From NCBI GenBank assembly GCA_036703315.1, contig DATNPH010000017.1, forward strand, positions 13,618 through 77,617: a stretch of DNA of 64,000 bases, given 5' to 3'. The position numbers were made by a program, and so were the translations under genes. The notes beneath the pieces are model-generated. The model was not told the DNA's origin and ran no database searches. It saw only the letters and a program-made list of their open reading frames with translations. Within the stretch, counting starts at the first letter, position 1, and the number at the start of each line of letters is the position of its first letter. Source of the stretch: DATNPH01 sp036703315 (GTDB lineage Bacteria; Cyanobacteriota; Cyanobacteriia; Cyanobacteriales; Coleofasciculaceae). This document shows, piece after piece, positions 43,495 through 52,309 of the stretch.

Positions 43495-45771
43495 ATGACA
43501 ATTAGTAGCCCTCCTCCTGGTAGCCCTCCTGGGGGCGAAGCGAAAGTAAGGGTTGTAGTCGATAAAGATCCGGTTCCAACTTCTTTCGAGAGATGGGGGA
43601 AACCTGGGCACTTTGACCGCACGCTTGCTAGAGGTCCAAAAACAACAACTTGGATTTGGAACCTCCACGCTAACGCCCACGATTTCGATAGTCATACCAG
43701 TGATTTAGAGGACGTATCTCGTAAAATCTTCAGCGCTCATTTCGGTCATCTAGCCGTCATATTTGTCTGGTTAAGCGGCATGTACTTTCATGGCGCTCGC
43801 TTTTCCAACTATGAGGCTTGGCTGACTGATCCGCTAAACATCAAGCCGAGTGCTCAAGTTGTTTGGCCAATTGTTGGTCAAGGTATCTTGAATGGAGATG
43901 TCGGTGGCGGTTTCCACGGCATTCAAATCACCTCTGGTTTCTTCCATATCTGGCGTGCTGCTGGTATCACCAATACCTTCCAGCTTTACGTCACCGCTAT
44001 TGGTGGACTGGTTATGGCAGCCTTGATGCTGTTTGCTGGCTGGTTCCACTATCACAAGCGTGCGCCTAAGCTGGAATGGTTCCAGAACGTGGAATCAATG
44101 CTCAACCACCACTTGGCTGGTTTGCTGGGACTAGGCTCCCTAAGTTGGGCAGGTCACCAAATCCACGTAGCTCTGCCAATTAACAAGCTGTTGGATTCTG
44201 GGGTGGCACCTGGCGACATTCCCCTGCCTCACGAATTCATCTTGAATCGCGGCTTGATGGCAGAACTGTTTCCTAGTTTTGCCCAAGGGTTGAAGCCCTT
44301 CTACACGTTGAACTGGGGTCAGTATGCTGACTTCCTAACGTTCAAAGGTGGTTTAAACCCAATCACTGGCGGTTTGTGGTTGACAGATACGGCGCATCAT
44401 CACTTGGCGATCGCAGTACTGTTCATTATTGCTGGCCATATGTACCGGACAAACTGGGGCATTGGTCACAGCATCAAGGAAATTCTAGAGAACCATAAAG
44501 GTCCCTTCACTGGAGAAGGACACAAAGGTCTCTATGAAAACCTGACCACGTCTTGGCACGCCCAGCTGTCAATTAACCTTGCCATGCTTGGTTCGCTCAC
44601 CATCATCGTGGCTCACCACATGTACGCGATGCCACCGTATCCGTACTTGGCAACGGACTACCCCACACAGCTCTCCATCTTTACCCACCATATGTGGATT
44701 GGAGCATTCTGTATTGTGGGTGGTGCTGCTCACGCCGCTATCTATATGGTGCGGGATTATGACCCAGTAGTGAACCAGAACAATCTGCTGGATCGGGTGA
44801 TCCGTCACCGGGATGCGATCATCTCTCACCTGAACTGGGTATGTATTTTCCTGGGCTTCCACAGCTTTGGTCTGTACGTTCACAACGACACGATGCGGGC
44901 TTTTGGTCGTCCTCAGGATATGTTCTCGGATAGCGCTATTCAGCTACAGCCAGTGTTTGCGCAGTGGGTTCAAAACATTCATGCTTTGGCTCCTGGAAAC
45001 ACAGCTCCTAATGCCCTAGAGCCTGTTAGCTATGCCTTCGGCGGCGGCATTGTGGCGGTCGGCGGCAAAGTGGCGATGATGCCGATTGCGCTGGGTACGG
45101 CGGACTTTATGATCCACCATATTCATGCGTTCCAAATTCACGTCACTGTGCTGATTCTGCTAAAGGGTGTGCTGTTTGCTCGTAGTTCTCGTCTGCTTCC
45201 AGACAAAGCTAACTTGGGCTTCCGCTTCCCCTGTGATGGTCCCGGTCGTGGTGGCACTTGCCAGGTATCTGGTTGGGATCACGTGTTCCTTGGTCTGTTC
45301 TGGATGTACAACACCATCTCGATCGCAATTTTCCACTTCAGCTGGAAGATGCAATCTGATGTCTGGGGTACAGTAGCGCCGGACGGCACAGTATCTCACA
45401 TAACAGGTGGCAACTTTGCAACAAGTGCCCTTACGATCAATGGTTGGTTGCGTGACTTCTTGTGGGCGCAAGCGTCTCAAGTCATCACCTCCTACGGCAC
45501 TGCTCTTTCAGCTTACGGATTGCTGTTTTTGGGTGCTCACTTCATATGGGCCTTCAGCTTGATGTTCCTGTTTAGTGGTCGCGGCTACTGGCAAGAACTG
45601 ATCGAATCAATTGTTTGGGCGCATAATAAATTAAAAGTTGCCCCATCAATTCAGCCTCGTGCTTTGAGCATTATCCAGGGTCGGGCTGTGGGGGTAACTC
45701 ACTTCCTCCTGGGAGGAATTGTCACTACATGGGCATTCTTCCTATCACGAATTATCGCAATCAGCGGATAA
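43495..45771 (+). CDS. psaA: Photosystem I P700 apoprotein A1 (PsaA)
   Basis: The protein has 758 residues from MTISSPPPGSPPGGEAKVR, with GAGGAGA six bases upstream; an in-frame ATG at 43414 adds unconserved residues. It has eleven transmembrane helices. The FX iron-sulfur loop FPCDGPGRGGTCQ, the chlorophyll-ligand histidines (for example TDTAHHHLAIAVLFIIAGH) and the C-terminal electron-transfer domain are all intact. With PsaB it forms the reaction-centre core holding P700, A0, A1 and FX in thylakoids. psaB follows after 168 bases, so the two are probably cotranscribed. Confidence 0.98.
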   Translation: MTISSPPPGSPPGGEAKVRVVVDKDPVPTSFERWGKPGHFDRTLARGPKTTTWIWNLHANAHDFDSHTSDLEDVSRKIFSAHFGHLAVIFVWLSGMYFHGARFSNYEAWLTDPLNIKPSAQVVWPIVGQGILNGDVGGGFHGIQITSGFFHIWRAAGITNTFQLYVTAIGGLVMAALMLFAGWFHYHKRAPKLEWFQNVESMLNHHLAGLLGLGSLSWAGHQIHVALPINKLLDSGVAPGDIPLPHEFILNRGLMAELFPSFAQGLKPFYTLNWGQYADFLTFKGGLNPITGGLWLTDTAHHHLAIAVLFIIAGHMYRTNWGIGHSIKEILENHKGPFTGEGHKGLYENLTTSWHAQLSINLAMLGSLTIIVAHHMYAMPPYPYLATDYPTQLSIFTHHMWIGAFCIVGGAAHAAIYMVRDYDPVVNQNNLLDRVIRHRDAIISHLNWVCIFLGFHSFGLYVHNDTMRAFGRPQDMFSDSAIQLQPVFAQWVQNIHALAPGNTAPNALEPVSYAFGGGIVAVGGKVAMMPIALGTADFMIHHIHAFQIHVTVLILLKGVLFARSSRLLPDKANLGFRFPCDGPGRGGTCQVSGWDHVFLGLFWMYNTISIAIFHFSWKMQSDVWGTVAPDGTVSHITGGNFATSALTINGWLRDFLWAQASQVITSYGTALSAYGLLFLGAHFIWAFSLMFLFSGRGYWQELIESIVWAHNKLKVAPSIQPRALSIIQGRAVGVTHFLLGGIVTTWAFFLSRIIAISG

Positions 45772-45798
45772 CGTCTCTAAATCGATACCAAATTTAAA

Positions 45799-45824
45799 GT
45801 AAGACACACTAATATGTGTCTTAC
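45799..45824 (+). promoter_or_regulatory. Perfect hairpin in the psaA-psaB spacer
   Basis: GTAAGACACA and TGTGTCTTAC form a 10-bp perfect stem with loop CTAATA, 28 bases past the psaA stop. No T-run follows (CTGTCAAAACC), so it is more likely an RNA-processing or stabilising structure between psaA and psaB than a full terminator. Confidence 0.55.
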
Positions 45825-45939
45825 CTGTCAAAACCCCTTCTAAACTTGGAACTTTCGTTCCAGGGGGGGCTAAGGCAGAAAATGAGCAGCTCCCATTGCA
45901 TAAGCCTCATATGTCAGCGAGGAGGATTTCCTAAGACAG

Positions 45940-48171
45940 ATGGCAACAAAATTTCCTAAATTTAGCCAGGACCTCGCTCAAGATCCGACAACACGTCGGA
46001 TCTGGTACGGGATTGCTACGGCTCACGACTTCGAAAGCCATGATGGCATGACGGAGGAAAATCTTTATCAAAAGATTTTTGCTTCTCACTTCGGCCACAT
46101 CGCAATCATTTTCTTGTGGACCTCTGGCCTCCTGTTCCACGTCGCCTGGCAAGGCAACTTTGAACAGTGGATTAAAGATCCTCTGAATATCCGTCCCATC
46201 GCTCACGCGATTTGGGACCCTCAATTCGGTGCACCAGCAGTAGATGCTTTCACTCAAGCTGGTGCTTCTAACCCAGTTAATATTGCTTACTCGGGTGTTT
46301 ACCACTGGTGGTACACCCAAGGAATACGGACGGATGGGGACTTGTACCAAGGTGCAATATTCCTCTTGCTGTTATCTGCGGTCTTCCTGTTTGCAGGCTG
46401 GCTGCACCTACAGCCCAAGTTCCGCCCGAGCTTGGCTTGGTTCAAGAGTGCTGAATCTCGCTTGAATCACCACTTAGCGGGTCTGTTTGGTGTTAGTTCT
46501 TTGGCTTGGGCTGGACACGTGATTCACGTGGCAATTCCTGAAGCTCGTGGACAGCATGTGGGCTGGGATAACTTCCTGTCCGTTAAACCACACCCAGCAG
46601 GCTTAGCTCCTTTCTTCACAGGAAACTGGGGAGTTTATGCTGAGAACCCAGATACCGCTGGGCATGTGTTTGGGACTTCTCAAGGCGCAGGTTCAGCAAT
46701 CTTGACCTTCTTGGGTGGCTTCCATCCTCAAACTGAGTCGCTGTGGCTGACGGATATTGCCCATCACCACTTAGCGATCGCGGTCATCTTCATCATTGCC
46801 GGTCATATGTACCGGACAAACTTCGGTATTGGTCACAGCATCAAAGAAATGCTGAACTCCAAAGCCGGTCTGATCGGTGGCAAGAGTGAAGGTCAGTTCA
46901 ATCTGCCTCACCAAGGGCTGTATGACACCTACAACAACTCCCTGCACTTCCAGCTAGGAATTCACCTAGCTGCACTAGGAGTTATTACCTCATTGGTGGC
47001 ACAGCACATGTATTCGCTGCCTCCTTATGCCTTCATGGCTAAGGACTTCACTACCCAAGCAGCGCTATACACCCACCACCAGTACATTGCTGGCTTCCTG
47101 ATGATTGGTGCCTTCGCGCACGGCGCAATTTTCTGGGTACGGGACTATGACCCTGAGCTAAACAAGGGGAATGTCTTGGATCGAGTACTGAGGCACAAAG
47201 AGGCGATCATCTCTCACTTGTCTTGGGTTTCGCTGTTCCTAGGCTTCCACACCCTGGGTCTGTACGTCCACAACGATGTGGTCGTCGCCTTCGGAAACCC
47301 TGAAAAGCAAATTCTGATTGAGCCGGTGTTTGCTCAGTTCATTCAAGCAGCTCACGGTAAGGCACTCTATGGAATGGACGTGCTGTTGTCGAATCCCGAC
47401 AGTATCGCGACCACCGCGTGGCCTAACTATGGCAACGTGTGGTTACCGGGCTGGCTAGATGCGATCAACAACACCACCAATTCTCTATTCTTGACCATTG
47501 GTCCTGGCGATTTCCTGGTTCATCATGCGATCGCACTGGGTCTGCACGTCACCACCCTGATTTGTGTCAAGGGTGCGTTGGATGCCCGTGGTACCAAGCT
47601 GATGCCAGATAAAAAGGACTTTGGCTTCACCTTCCCATGCGATGGTCCTGGTCGGGGTGGCACTTGCCAAACATCTGCTTGGGAGCAGAGCTTCTTCCTA
47701 GCTATATTCTGGATGCTGAACACCCTTGGTTGGGTCACCTTCTACTGGCACTGGAAGCATCTGGGCATTTGGCAAGGTAACGTCGCTCAGTTCAATGAGT
47801 CCTCTACCTACATCATGGGCTGGCTGCGTGACTACCTCTGGCTGTACTCGGCTCAGGTAATCAACGGTTACAACCCCTACGGTACGACTAACCTGTCTGT
47901 TTGGGCCTGGATGTTCCTGTTCGGACACCTGGTTTGGGCAACTGGTTTTATGTTCCTGATTGCCTGGAGAGGTTACTGGCAAGAGTTAATCGAAACTTTG
48001 GTCTGGGCACACGAGCGCACTCCGCTAGCGAACCTGGTTAGCTGGAAAGACAAGCCGGTTGCTCTGTCCATTGTTCAAGGTTGGTTGACGGGTGTAGTTC
48101 ACTTTACAGTTGGCTATATCCTCACCTTCGCGGCATTCCTAATTGCCTCAACGGCTGGTAAATTTGGCTGA
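45940..48171 (+). CDS. psaB: Photosystem I P700 apoprotein A2 (PsaB)
   Basis: The 743-residue protein starts MATKFPKFSQDLAQDPTTRR. It has eleven transmembrane helices, the second half of the FX site (FPCDGPGRGGTCQ) and the conserved His ligands (LTDIAHHHLAIAVIFIIAGH). GAGGAGG lies about 14 bases before the ATG, a rather long spacing. It pairs with PsaA in the photosystem I core. It is not followed by further photosystem genes on the same strand; psaL and psaI come next on the opposite strand. Confidence 0.98.
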   Translation: MATKFPKFSQDLAQDPTTRRIWYGIATAHDFESHDGMTEENLYQKIFASHFGHIAIIFLWTSGLLFHVAWQGNFEQWIKDPLNIRPIAHAIWDPQFGAPAVDAFTQAGASNPVNIAYSGVYHWWYTQGIRTDGDLYQGAIFLLLLSAVFLFAGWLHLQPKFRPSLAWFKSAESRLNHHLAGLFGVSSLAWAGHVIHVAIPEARGQHVGWDNFLSVKPHPAGLAPFFTGNWGVYAENPDTAGHVFGTSQGAGSAILTFLGGFHPQTESLWLTDIAHHHLAIAVIFIIAGHMYRTNFGIGHSIKEMLNSKAGLIGGKSEGQFNLPHQGLYDTYNNSLHFQLGIHLAALGVITSLVAQHMYSLPPYAFMAKDFTTQAALYTHHQYIAGFLMIGAFAHGAIFWVRDYDPELNKGNVLDRVLRHKEAIISHLSWVSLFLGFHTLGLYVHNDVVVAFGNPEKQILIEPVFAQFIQAAHGKALYGMDVLLSNPDSIATTAWPNYGNVWLPGWLDAINNTTNSLFLTIGPGDFLVHHAIALGLHVTTLICVKGALDARGTKLMPDKKDFGFTFPCDGPGRGGTCQTSAWEQSFFLAIFWMLNTLGWVTFYWHWKHLGIWQGNVAQFNESSTYIMGWLRDYLWLYSAQVINGYNPYGTTNLSVWAWMFLFGHLVWATGFMFLIAWRGYWQELIETLVWAHERTPLANLVSWKDKPVALSIVQGWLTGVVHFTVGYILTFAAFLIASTAGKFG

Positions 48172-48208
48172 TGAAGTTGGCTAAAGCCTTGCTTTGTCGG
48201 TAATTAAA

Positions 48209-48240
48209 GAAAATCCCCTACCTTCGGGTGGGGGATTTTT
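48209..48240 (+). terminator. Rho-independent terminator after psaB
   Basis: AAATCCCCTACC, tetraloop TTCG, then GGTGGGGGATTTTT: a 12-bp stem with one wobble pair and a T-tract, about 40 bases past the psaB stop. Confidence 0.9.
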
Positions 48241-48381
48241 GTTAATAATAAAAATGTGCTTTTGAGTGATGGTGACAAGCTACGCTCCTCTACTCTGGAG
48301 CTACTAGAGAATCAGAGCAAACAGCCTAGTATTAGGGTTAGGTCACAGGCGATCAGCACGAGCGGTATACTTGGCTAACAT

Positions 48382-48600
48382 CTACTCCTCCAAAATCTCA
48401 ACCAAGTCTTCAATCATCACATCAAACGTGCGAGCTAGCCTGTGCAGGGCTGTATAGTCTACCATTGCCATTCCAGGCGAACGGGCATAGTTACTAATCG
48501 TGGTATAGCCGACGCCAGAACGTTCAGCCACTTCCTTGAGCGTCCAGCCCCTCTCAGCCGCAAACTCTCTGACCCGCAACCTCACTAAGCCCCTACTCAT
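48382..48600 (-). CDS. Small XRE-type helix-turn-helix protein
   Basis: The 72-residue protein is essentially one Cro/C1-type helix-turn-helix. It contains RVREFAAERGWTLKEVAERS, then GVGYTTISNYARSP as the recognition helix region, and ends with a conserved-looking FDVMIEDLVEILEE segment. It is probably a DNA-binding repressor or an antitoxin-like regulator. No partner gene overlaps it. The unknown gene at 48726 is divergent, with about 125 bases between the starts, and could be a target. Confidence 0.8.
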   Translation of the reverse strand: MSRGLVRLRVREFAAERGWTLKEVAERSGVGYTTISNYARSPGMAMVDYTALHRLARTFDVMIEDLVEILEE

Positions 48601-48725
48601 ATTGACGGATTACAAGATTTTGGATTTAATAAATAAAATAATCTAAAAGGCGATCACCCTCCACAGTCTGGACAACTCAAGGGCGATCGCTAACCAAAAA
48701 CCCCCTATAAATGGGAGTCACTTTT

Positions 48726-49208
48726 ATGGTATCAACACCCAAGGCGAAAACGCTCGACATCAGAGCCTCGAAAATTAATCAAAAATCTCCCGTCCTTCAC
48801 CCACTGGCGCGATTTGTTACAGAAGAGACAGTAGCACTGCTGTTCAATTTAGAACCGGATGAGATTTATCGCATCGACTGTTGGCAGTACGTTGTTTACA
48901 TCCACGGCAAAGGTGTGAGCAAGTTTGTCAGCTATGCTGACTTCCCGCCAATTTTAGGAGCCGAGTCACCAACTAATGCTGACTTTGTCCGCTGGCGCAA
49001 GCGTTGGAAAAATCGCTGGACTATAAACCATGCACCTCAGTTTTGGACAAACTTCTACACGCACCAGTTCAAGCACGCTTCCACGGAATCTGACTTACTG
49101 GTGTGGGGAAAATTAGTCGCAACTATTAAGTCTGCACTATCTGTAACAGCTGTGCAACGATTACGGAAAGCCTACAAACACGAAAAGTACTTGTGGGATA
49201 ATTTTTAA
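48726..49208 (+). CDS. Protein of unknown function, 160 residues
   Basis: The start at ATG 48726 is chosen because GGGAG lies about 9 bases upstream; an in-frame start at 48711 would add five residues. The protein is mixed alpha/beta, rich in Trp and aromatic residues (RIDCWQYVVYIHGKG, VRWRKRWKNRWTINHAPQFW), with a basic C-terminus (VQRLRKAYKHEKYLWDNF). No domain is recognised. It lies between psaB and psaI, divergent from the small XRE gene. Confidence 0.55.
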   Translation: MVSTPKAKTLDIRASKINQKSPVLHPLARFVTEETVALLFNLEPDEIYRIDCWQYVVYIHGKGVSKFVSYADFPPILGAESPTNADFVRWRKRWKNRWTINHAPQFWTNFYTHQFKHASTESDLLVWGKLVATIKSALSVTAVQRLRKAYKHEKYLWDNF

Positions 49209-49547
49209 TAATGCAAACAGGTCTTACCTGAATGTAGAGCACGGTAAGAGAGCGATCACTTCCTCAAAAATTATAGAAAAGAGTGATTAAACGTGGCAAT
49301 TGACTCTTATCCTCACCACTAACCTCTTAGGCATCTAAACTGGGTATGAATAAAACTCCAAACCCTTATACCTGAATATTGACAGCGAATCCGAATAAGC
49401 GATTTAAATGCTGAACAGCTTAGCCACCCACAATACAAAAAATACCCTACCCATTAGCTTAGCTTGTGCCTAGCGCTAGGTAGGGTATTTTCAGCTGTTA
49501 GAAATGGTTTTCAGTCTTCTGAGACAAACTCTAAGATGAAACCTAGA
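49209..49547. other. Spacer between the unknown gene and psaI
   Basis: No gene is seen. It holds the strong psaL-psaI terminator at 49439-49491. The rest is unremarkable. Confidence 0.6.
49439..49491 (-). terminator. Terminator of the psaL-psaI unit
   Basis: AAAATACCCTACC (49439-49451) and GGTAGGGTATTTT (49479-49491) form a 13-bp perfect stem. The loop contains a second small inverted repeat (TAGCGCTA). Read on the minus strand the stem is followed by a T-run, 57 bases after the psaI stop. Confidence 0.85.
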
Positions 49548-49664
49548 TTAAGCGTCGCTTTCAATGTAGATAAATAAAAGACCAAATACCACAGCAGGCA
49601 AGAGCCAGGTAACTACGGGAATCAGAATCCAGGGCAAAAATGAAGCAGCGTATGAGCCTGTCAT
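49548..49664 (-). CDS. psaI: Photosystem I subunit VIII (PsaI)
   Basis: The 38-residue protein reads MTGSYAASFLPWILIPVV, then TWLLPAVVFGLLF and IYIESDA. It is one transmembrane helix with the typical PsaI N-terminus and acidic end. PsaI packs against PsaL and PsaM at the monomer interface of photosystem I and helps stabilise PsaL. It lies 108 bases after psaL on the same strand and is followed by a strong terminator. Confidence 0.95.
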   Translation of the reverse strand: MTGSYAASFLPWILIPVVTWLLPAVVFGLLFIYIESDA

Positions 49665-49772
49665 ATCAAACCTTCCTCTCTAAATTTACAAAGTTCCAAA
49701 AAGGATATTACTGTTAGCTGTCTTATAGCTTAAGTCAGAAGCTTAAAGCTAAGGGCTTTCAGCAAAAAAATG

Positions 49773-50279
49773 CTAAGTATTGTGAACTATTCCACGGAAT
49801 ATGGAATCCACAATGTCAAAATTTGCCAGCAGAAAATAGGCAACGAAAGCGCCACCTGCCGCGCCAATAAAGAATCCACCAGTCAACTGGCTCCAGCCTT
49901 CAGCTGTCTTCAGTTCCCCTGGGGTTCGGGGATTTTGGACCTCAAAGTCACCACCTGTTTGGAAAGAGACAATACCATAGAGAGACATTCCTGCGGTCGC
50001 AATCAGAATTGTTCCAATGGCTGAAAGTAATCCGCCTAGATAGGCTACATCAGTCTCCCGCAGGGGACCGAAGACAGTCCATGGGCCTACTAAAAAATAG
50101 CCATGAGCCAAACCAATTTCTATCCCACGAACTAGGGGAGATACCCATCTGCGGTAAGCTGGCAGATTATTAATGTAAGCCTTAACGATTGGAGAACTAT
50201 TGATGGGTGTCTCTAGGTTGCCAATAAAAGGGTTATCGTCATAGGGTTTAACAACCTCTGCATCTCTTGGATCAGCCAT
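49773..50279 (-). CDS. psaL: Photosystem I subunit XI (PsaL)
   Basis: The 168-residue protein matches PsaL: VKPYDDNPFIGNLETPINSS, LPAYRRWVSPLVRGIEIGLA, HGYFLVGPWTVFGPLR, then three transmembrane helices and EGWSQLTGGFFIGAAGG. PsaL governs how photosystem I monomers assemble into trimers or tetramers. The psaL-psaI pair lies 1.4 kb from psaB, on the opposite strand. Linkage of psaL to psaAB has been noted in lineages with tetrameric photosystem I. Confidence 0.96.
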   Translation of the reverse strand: MADPRDAEVVKPYDDNPFIGNLETPINSSPIVKAYINNLPAYRRWVSPLVRGIEIGLAHGYFLVGPWTVFGPLRETDVAYLGGLLSAIGTILIATAGMSLYGIVSFQTGGDFEVQNPRTPGELKTAEGWSQLTGGFFIGAAGGAFVAYFLLANFDIVDSIFRGIVHNT

Positions 50280-50476
50280 CCTGAATCTTCCTCTTTGTCT
50301 GAAAGTTTATAAACCAACTTGAGATCACATTCTACGCAACGAGGTGTTACCCAGTTGCAGAATTATTTGTGACCTTTAGAAAAGTTCATTAAACTTCCTA
50401 GCGCTGGAGATTTCATCCCTCGATAGCCATAAGCGCAAAAAATACTTTTTTGTGTGTTATAAAAATACATTATGTA

Positions 50477-50713
50477 TTAAAAAGGAATATCATCATCATC
50501 AAAGTCAGGAGGAGGTGAATCACTTGATTGTGGTTTAGCTCTGTCCGGTGTCATTTGTAAGTCAATCCAGCGCTTTGCGAAATGAAGTGCCTCTTCCTCC
50601 GTCTTAGCGTTATGAATAGGAATTACACATTCCCCAGTGGCACTCCAAACTTGAACACAAAACACTGGTCTAGCCTCAATAATCCAACCTCGGTAAATTT
50701 CTGCTGAACTCAT
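50477..50713 (-). CDS. Small protein ending in an SSB-like acidic tail
   Basis: The protein has 78 residues from MSSAEIYRGWII; a GTG start at 50722 is also possible. The first about 55 residues form a small alpha/beta fold (GWIIEARPVFCVQVWSATGE, then EEEALHFAKRWIDLQMT). After a Ser/Pro/Gln linker it ends PPDFDDDDIPF. This is almost exactly the C-terminal peptide by which bacterial single-stranded DNA-binding protein (DFDDDIPF in E. coli SSB) docks replication and repair partners. No OB fold is present, so it is not SSB itself. A function as a partner-recruiting or competing peptide is inference. Confidence 0.6.
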   Translation of the reverse strand: MSSAEIYRGWIIEARPVFCVQVWSATGECVIPIHNAKTEEEALHFAKRWIDLQMTPDRAKPQSSDSPPPDFDDDDIPF

Positions 50714-50854
50714 TGCTGGCACTCGCCCCTGTGAGCAAGCTAAAGGCTACTCATCAACCGTAGCACGCTCTTCAATTTTGAGAAGTAGGTTTTGTTTCGC
50801 TTTGTATAGTATTTATTAGAAAAGCCAATCTTGCGATTAATTGAGATTAATTAA

Positions 50855-51580
50855 ATGAAAAAGCTCCTCAATCCACTATACGATGGTCGAAAATACCTTC
50901 AACGCCTGATTCTACCGCTGTTGTTAATCGTTGTCGCTAGCGGTATAGTTGCAGCCCCGGCAAAAGCTATTGGCGTTTATCAAATGCCCACTGTTCATGC
51001 AGGTGAACCAACTTGGGTTATTGATAAGGCAGAAGTTCTCAGCCGCCTCAATGAAGGCAAGCTGAGTGGCACTCTAGACGATTTAGCAAAAAAAACAGGT
51101 AAAGAAGTCAGGATGGTCACCATCCATCGCTTAGACTACGGTGAGACAGCAGAAAGTTTCACAACGGCGCTATTTAAAAAATGGTTTCCGACACCGGAAG
51201 CTCAAGCCAATCAAATCTTGCTAGTCATTGATACCCTCACCAATGGCACGGCTATTCGTACTGGAGAGTCCGTTAGGTCAAGTCTGCCTGATGACATTGC
51301 CGAGAGTGTTGCCTCCGAAACCCTGATGGTGCCACTCCGCGACGGGAACAAATATAATCAGGCTTTATTGGATGCAACTGATCGCCTCGTTGCCGTCCTT
51401 TCTGGTCAACCTGACCCCGGTCCACCTGTTGTGCAAGAAAATGTTCAAGTTGAAAGCACCTTTACCAAGGCAGAAGAAACCGATACCAAAAATTCCACAA
51501 TTTGGGTCGTTGCCATCTTGATTATCGCCACGGTTGTCCCGATGGCTACCTACTTCTTCTACCAAAGCTTCTCTGGCTAA
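50855..51580 (+). CDS. TPM-domain protein, Psb32-like
   Basis: The 241-residue protein has an N-terminal signal or anchor (hydrophobic residues about 19-35, then AAPAKAIG). A TPM domain follows (about 50-190: TWVIDKAEVLSRLNEGKL, GKEVRMVTIHRLDYGE, ILLVIDTLTNGTAIRTG) and a C-terminal transmembrane helix (about 215-237). This is the layout of cyanobacterial Psb32, a lumenal protein that protects or helps repair photosystem II. Topology is lumen-facing with a membrane tether. Its 3' end overlaps that of the convergent DUF4346-like gene by 4 bases. Confidence 0.85.
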   Translation: MKKLLNPLYDGRKYLQRLILPLLLIVVASGIVAAPAKAIGVYQMPTVHAGEPTWVIDKAEVLSRLNEGKLSGTLDDLAKKTGKEVRMVTIHRLDYGETAESFTTALFKKWFPTPEAQANQILLVIDTLTNGTAIRTGESVRSSLPDDIAESVASETLMVPLRDGNKYNQALLDATDRLVAVLSGQPDPGPPVVQENVQVESTFTKAEETDTKNSTIWVVAILIIATVVPMATYFFYQSFSG

Positions 51581-51960
51581 TCCTGAACATACTCTTGCCC
51601 ACTGATTAAAGCATTCTCAGCCCGAACAAACTCCCGTCCCAAATAAGCCGCATGGTCAAGTAAGGTTACAGGACAGGGCTGAGTTTGCTCAAAAATAGCA
51701 ACACAAAGTTCCTTTGCCGTTCTGCCGGTAAACAAAGTACTGTGAGTTCGTTCTACCTTACCTCGTGCAGGTATGGGTTTACCAGTATCTGGATCAACAG
51801 CTAAACCGCGATCATCAATGACATTCGTGAAAAGCTTGGCACAAATTAGCCCTGCCTCCCGATCTAGGTAGATAATAAAATATCCGCCTGGATCGAGGTC
51901 GATATGACGCTTCGATAGCTTTTCATCAATTGCACCCAGGGCATCTGCTGTTTGACTCAT
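51577..51960 (-). CDS. DUF4346-like conserved cyanobacterial protein
   Basis: The 127-residue protein reads DLDPGGYFIIYLDREAGLIC, VDPDTGKPIPARG, LFTGRTAKELCVAIFEQ and LDHAAYLGREFVRAE. These features recall the DUF4346 family, found alone or at the end of pterin-synthase-like proteins in cyanobacteria. It is soluble and has no signal. The biochemical role is unknown. It overlaps the Psb32-like gene by 4 bases tail to tail. Confidence 0.65.
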   Translation of the reverse strand: MSQTADALGAIDEKLSKRHIDLDPGGYFIIYLDREAGLICAKLFTNVIDDRGLAVDPDTGKPIPARGKVERTHSTLFTGRTAKELCVAIFEQTQPCPVTLLDHAAYLGREFVRAENALISGQEYVQD

Positions 51961-52309
51961 GTTCTAAAAGCGAATTTTATTTCGTTGCATGTTCTGGTGC
52001 TTTGACACCTGGAACAGACTTCATCCTATTTTAAAAGCTGCTTCTAAAAGCGATCTCTCACCGAGTCAAGCCAATATAGATTTAGAACCCTGGGAGTTGT
52101 TATAACGGCAAACAAGTGCTAAGCGCTGATGTGATTCAGGCATGGTTACATCATTTTTCCAGGTAATCAATTCCTGTGAATTTCTATTATTGAGCGATAG
52201 AAAGGTTCGTCAAACCCAAGATTATTTGTAAGGGCGGCTTTAGGGATTACACCCCATGAACTTCTGACACGACGAAAAATAGTCCGATAAATCCACCCCT
52301 ACAAGCCGA
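51961..52309. other. Spacer without recognised features
   Basis: No gene, hairpin with a T-run or repeat family was recognised. It should hold the promoter of the minus-strand gene ending at 51577. Confidence 0.4.
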
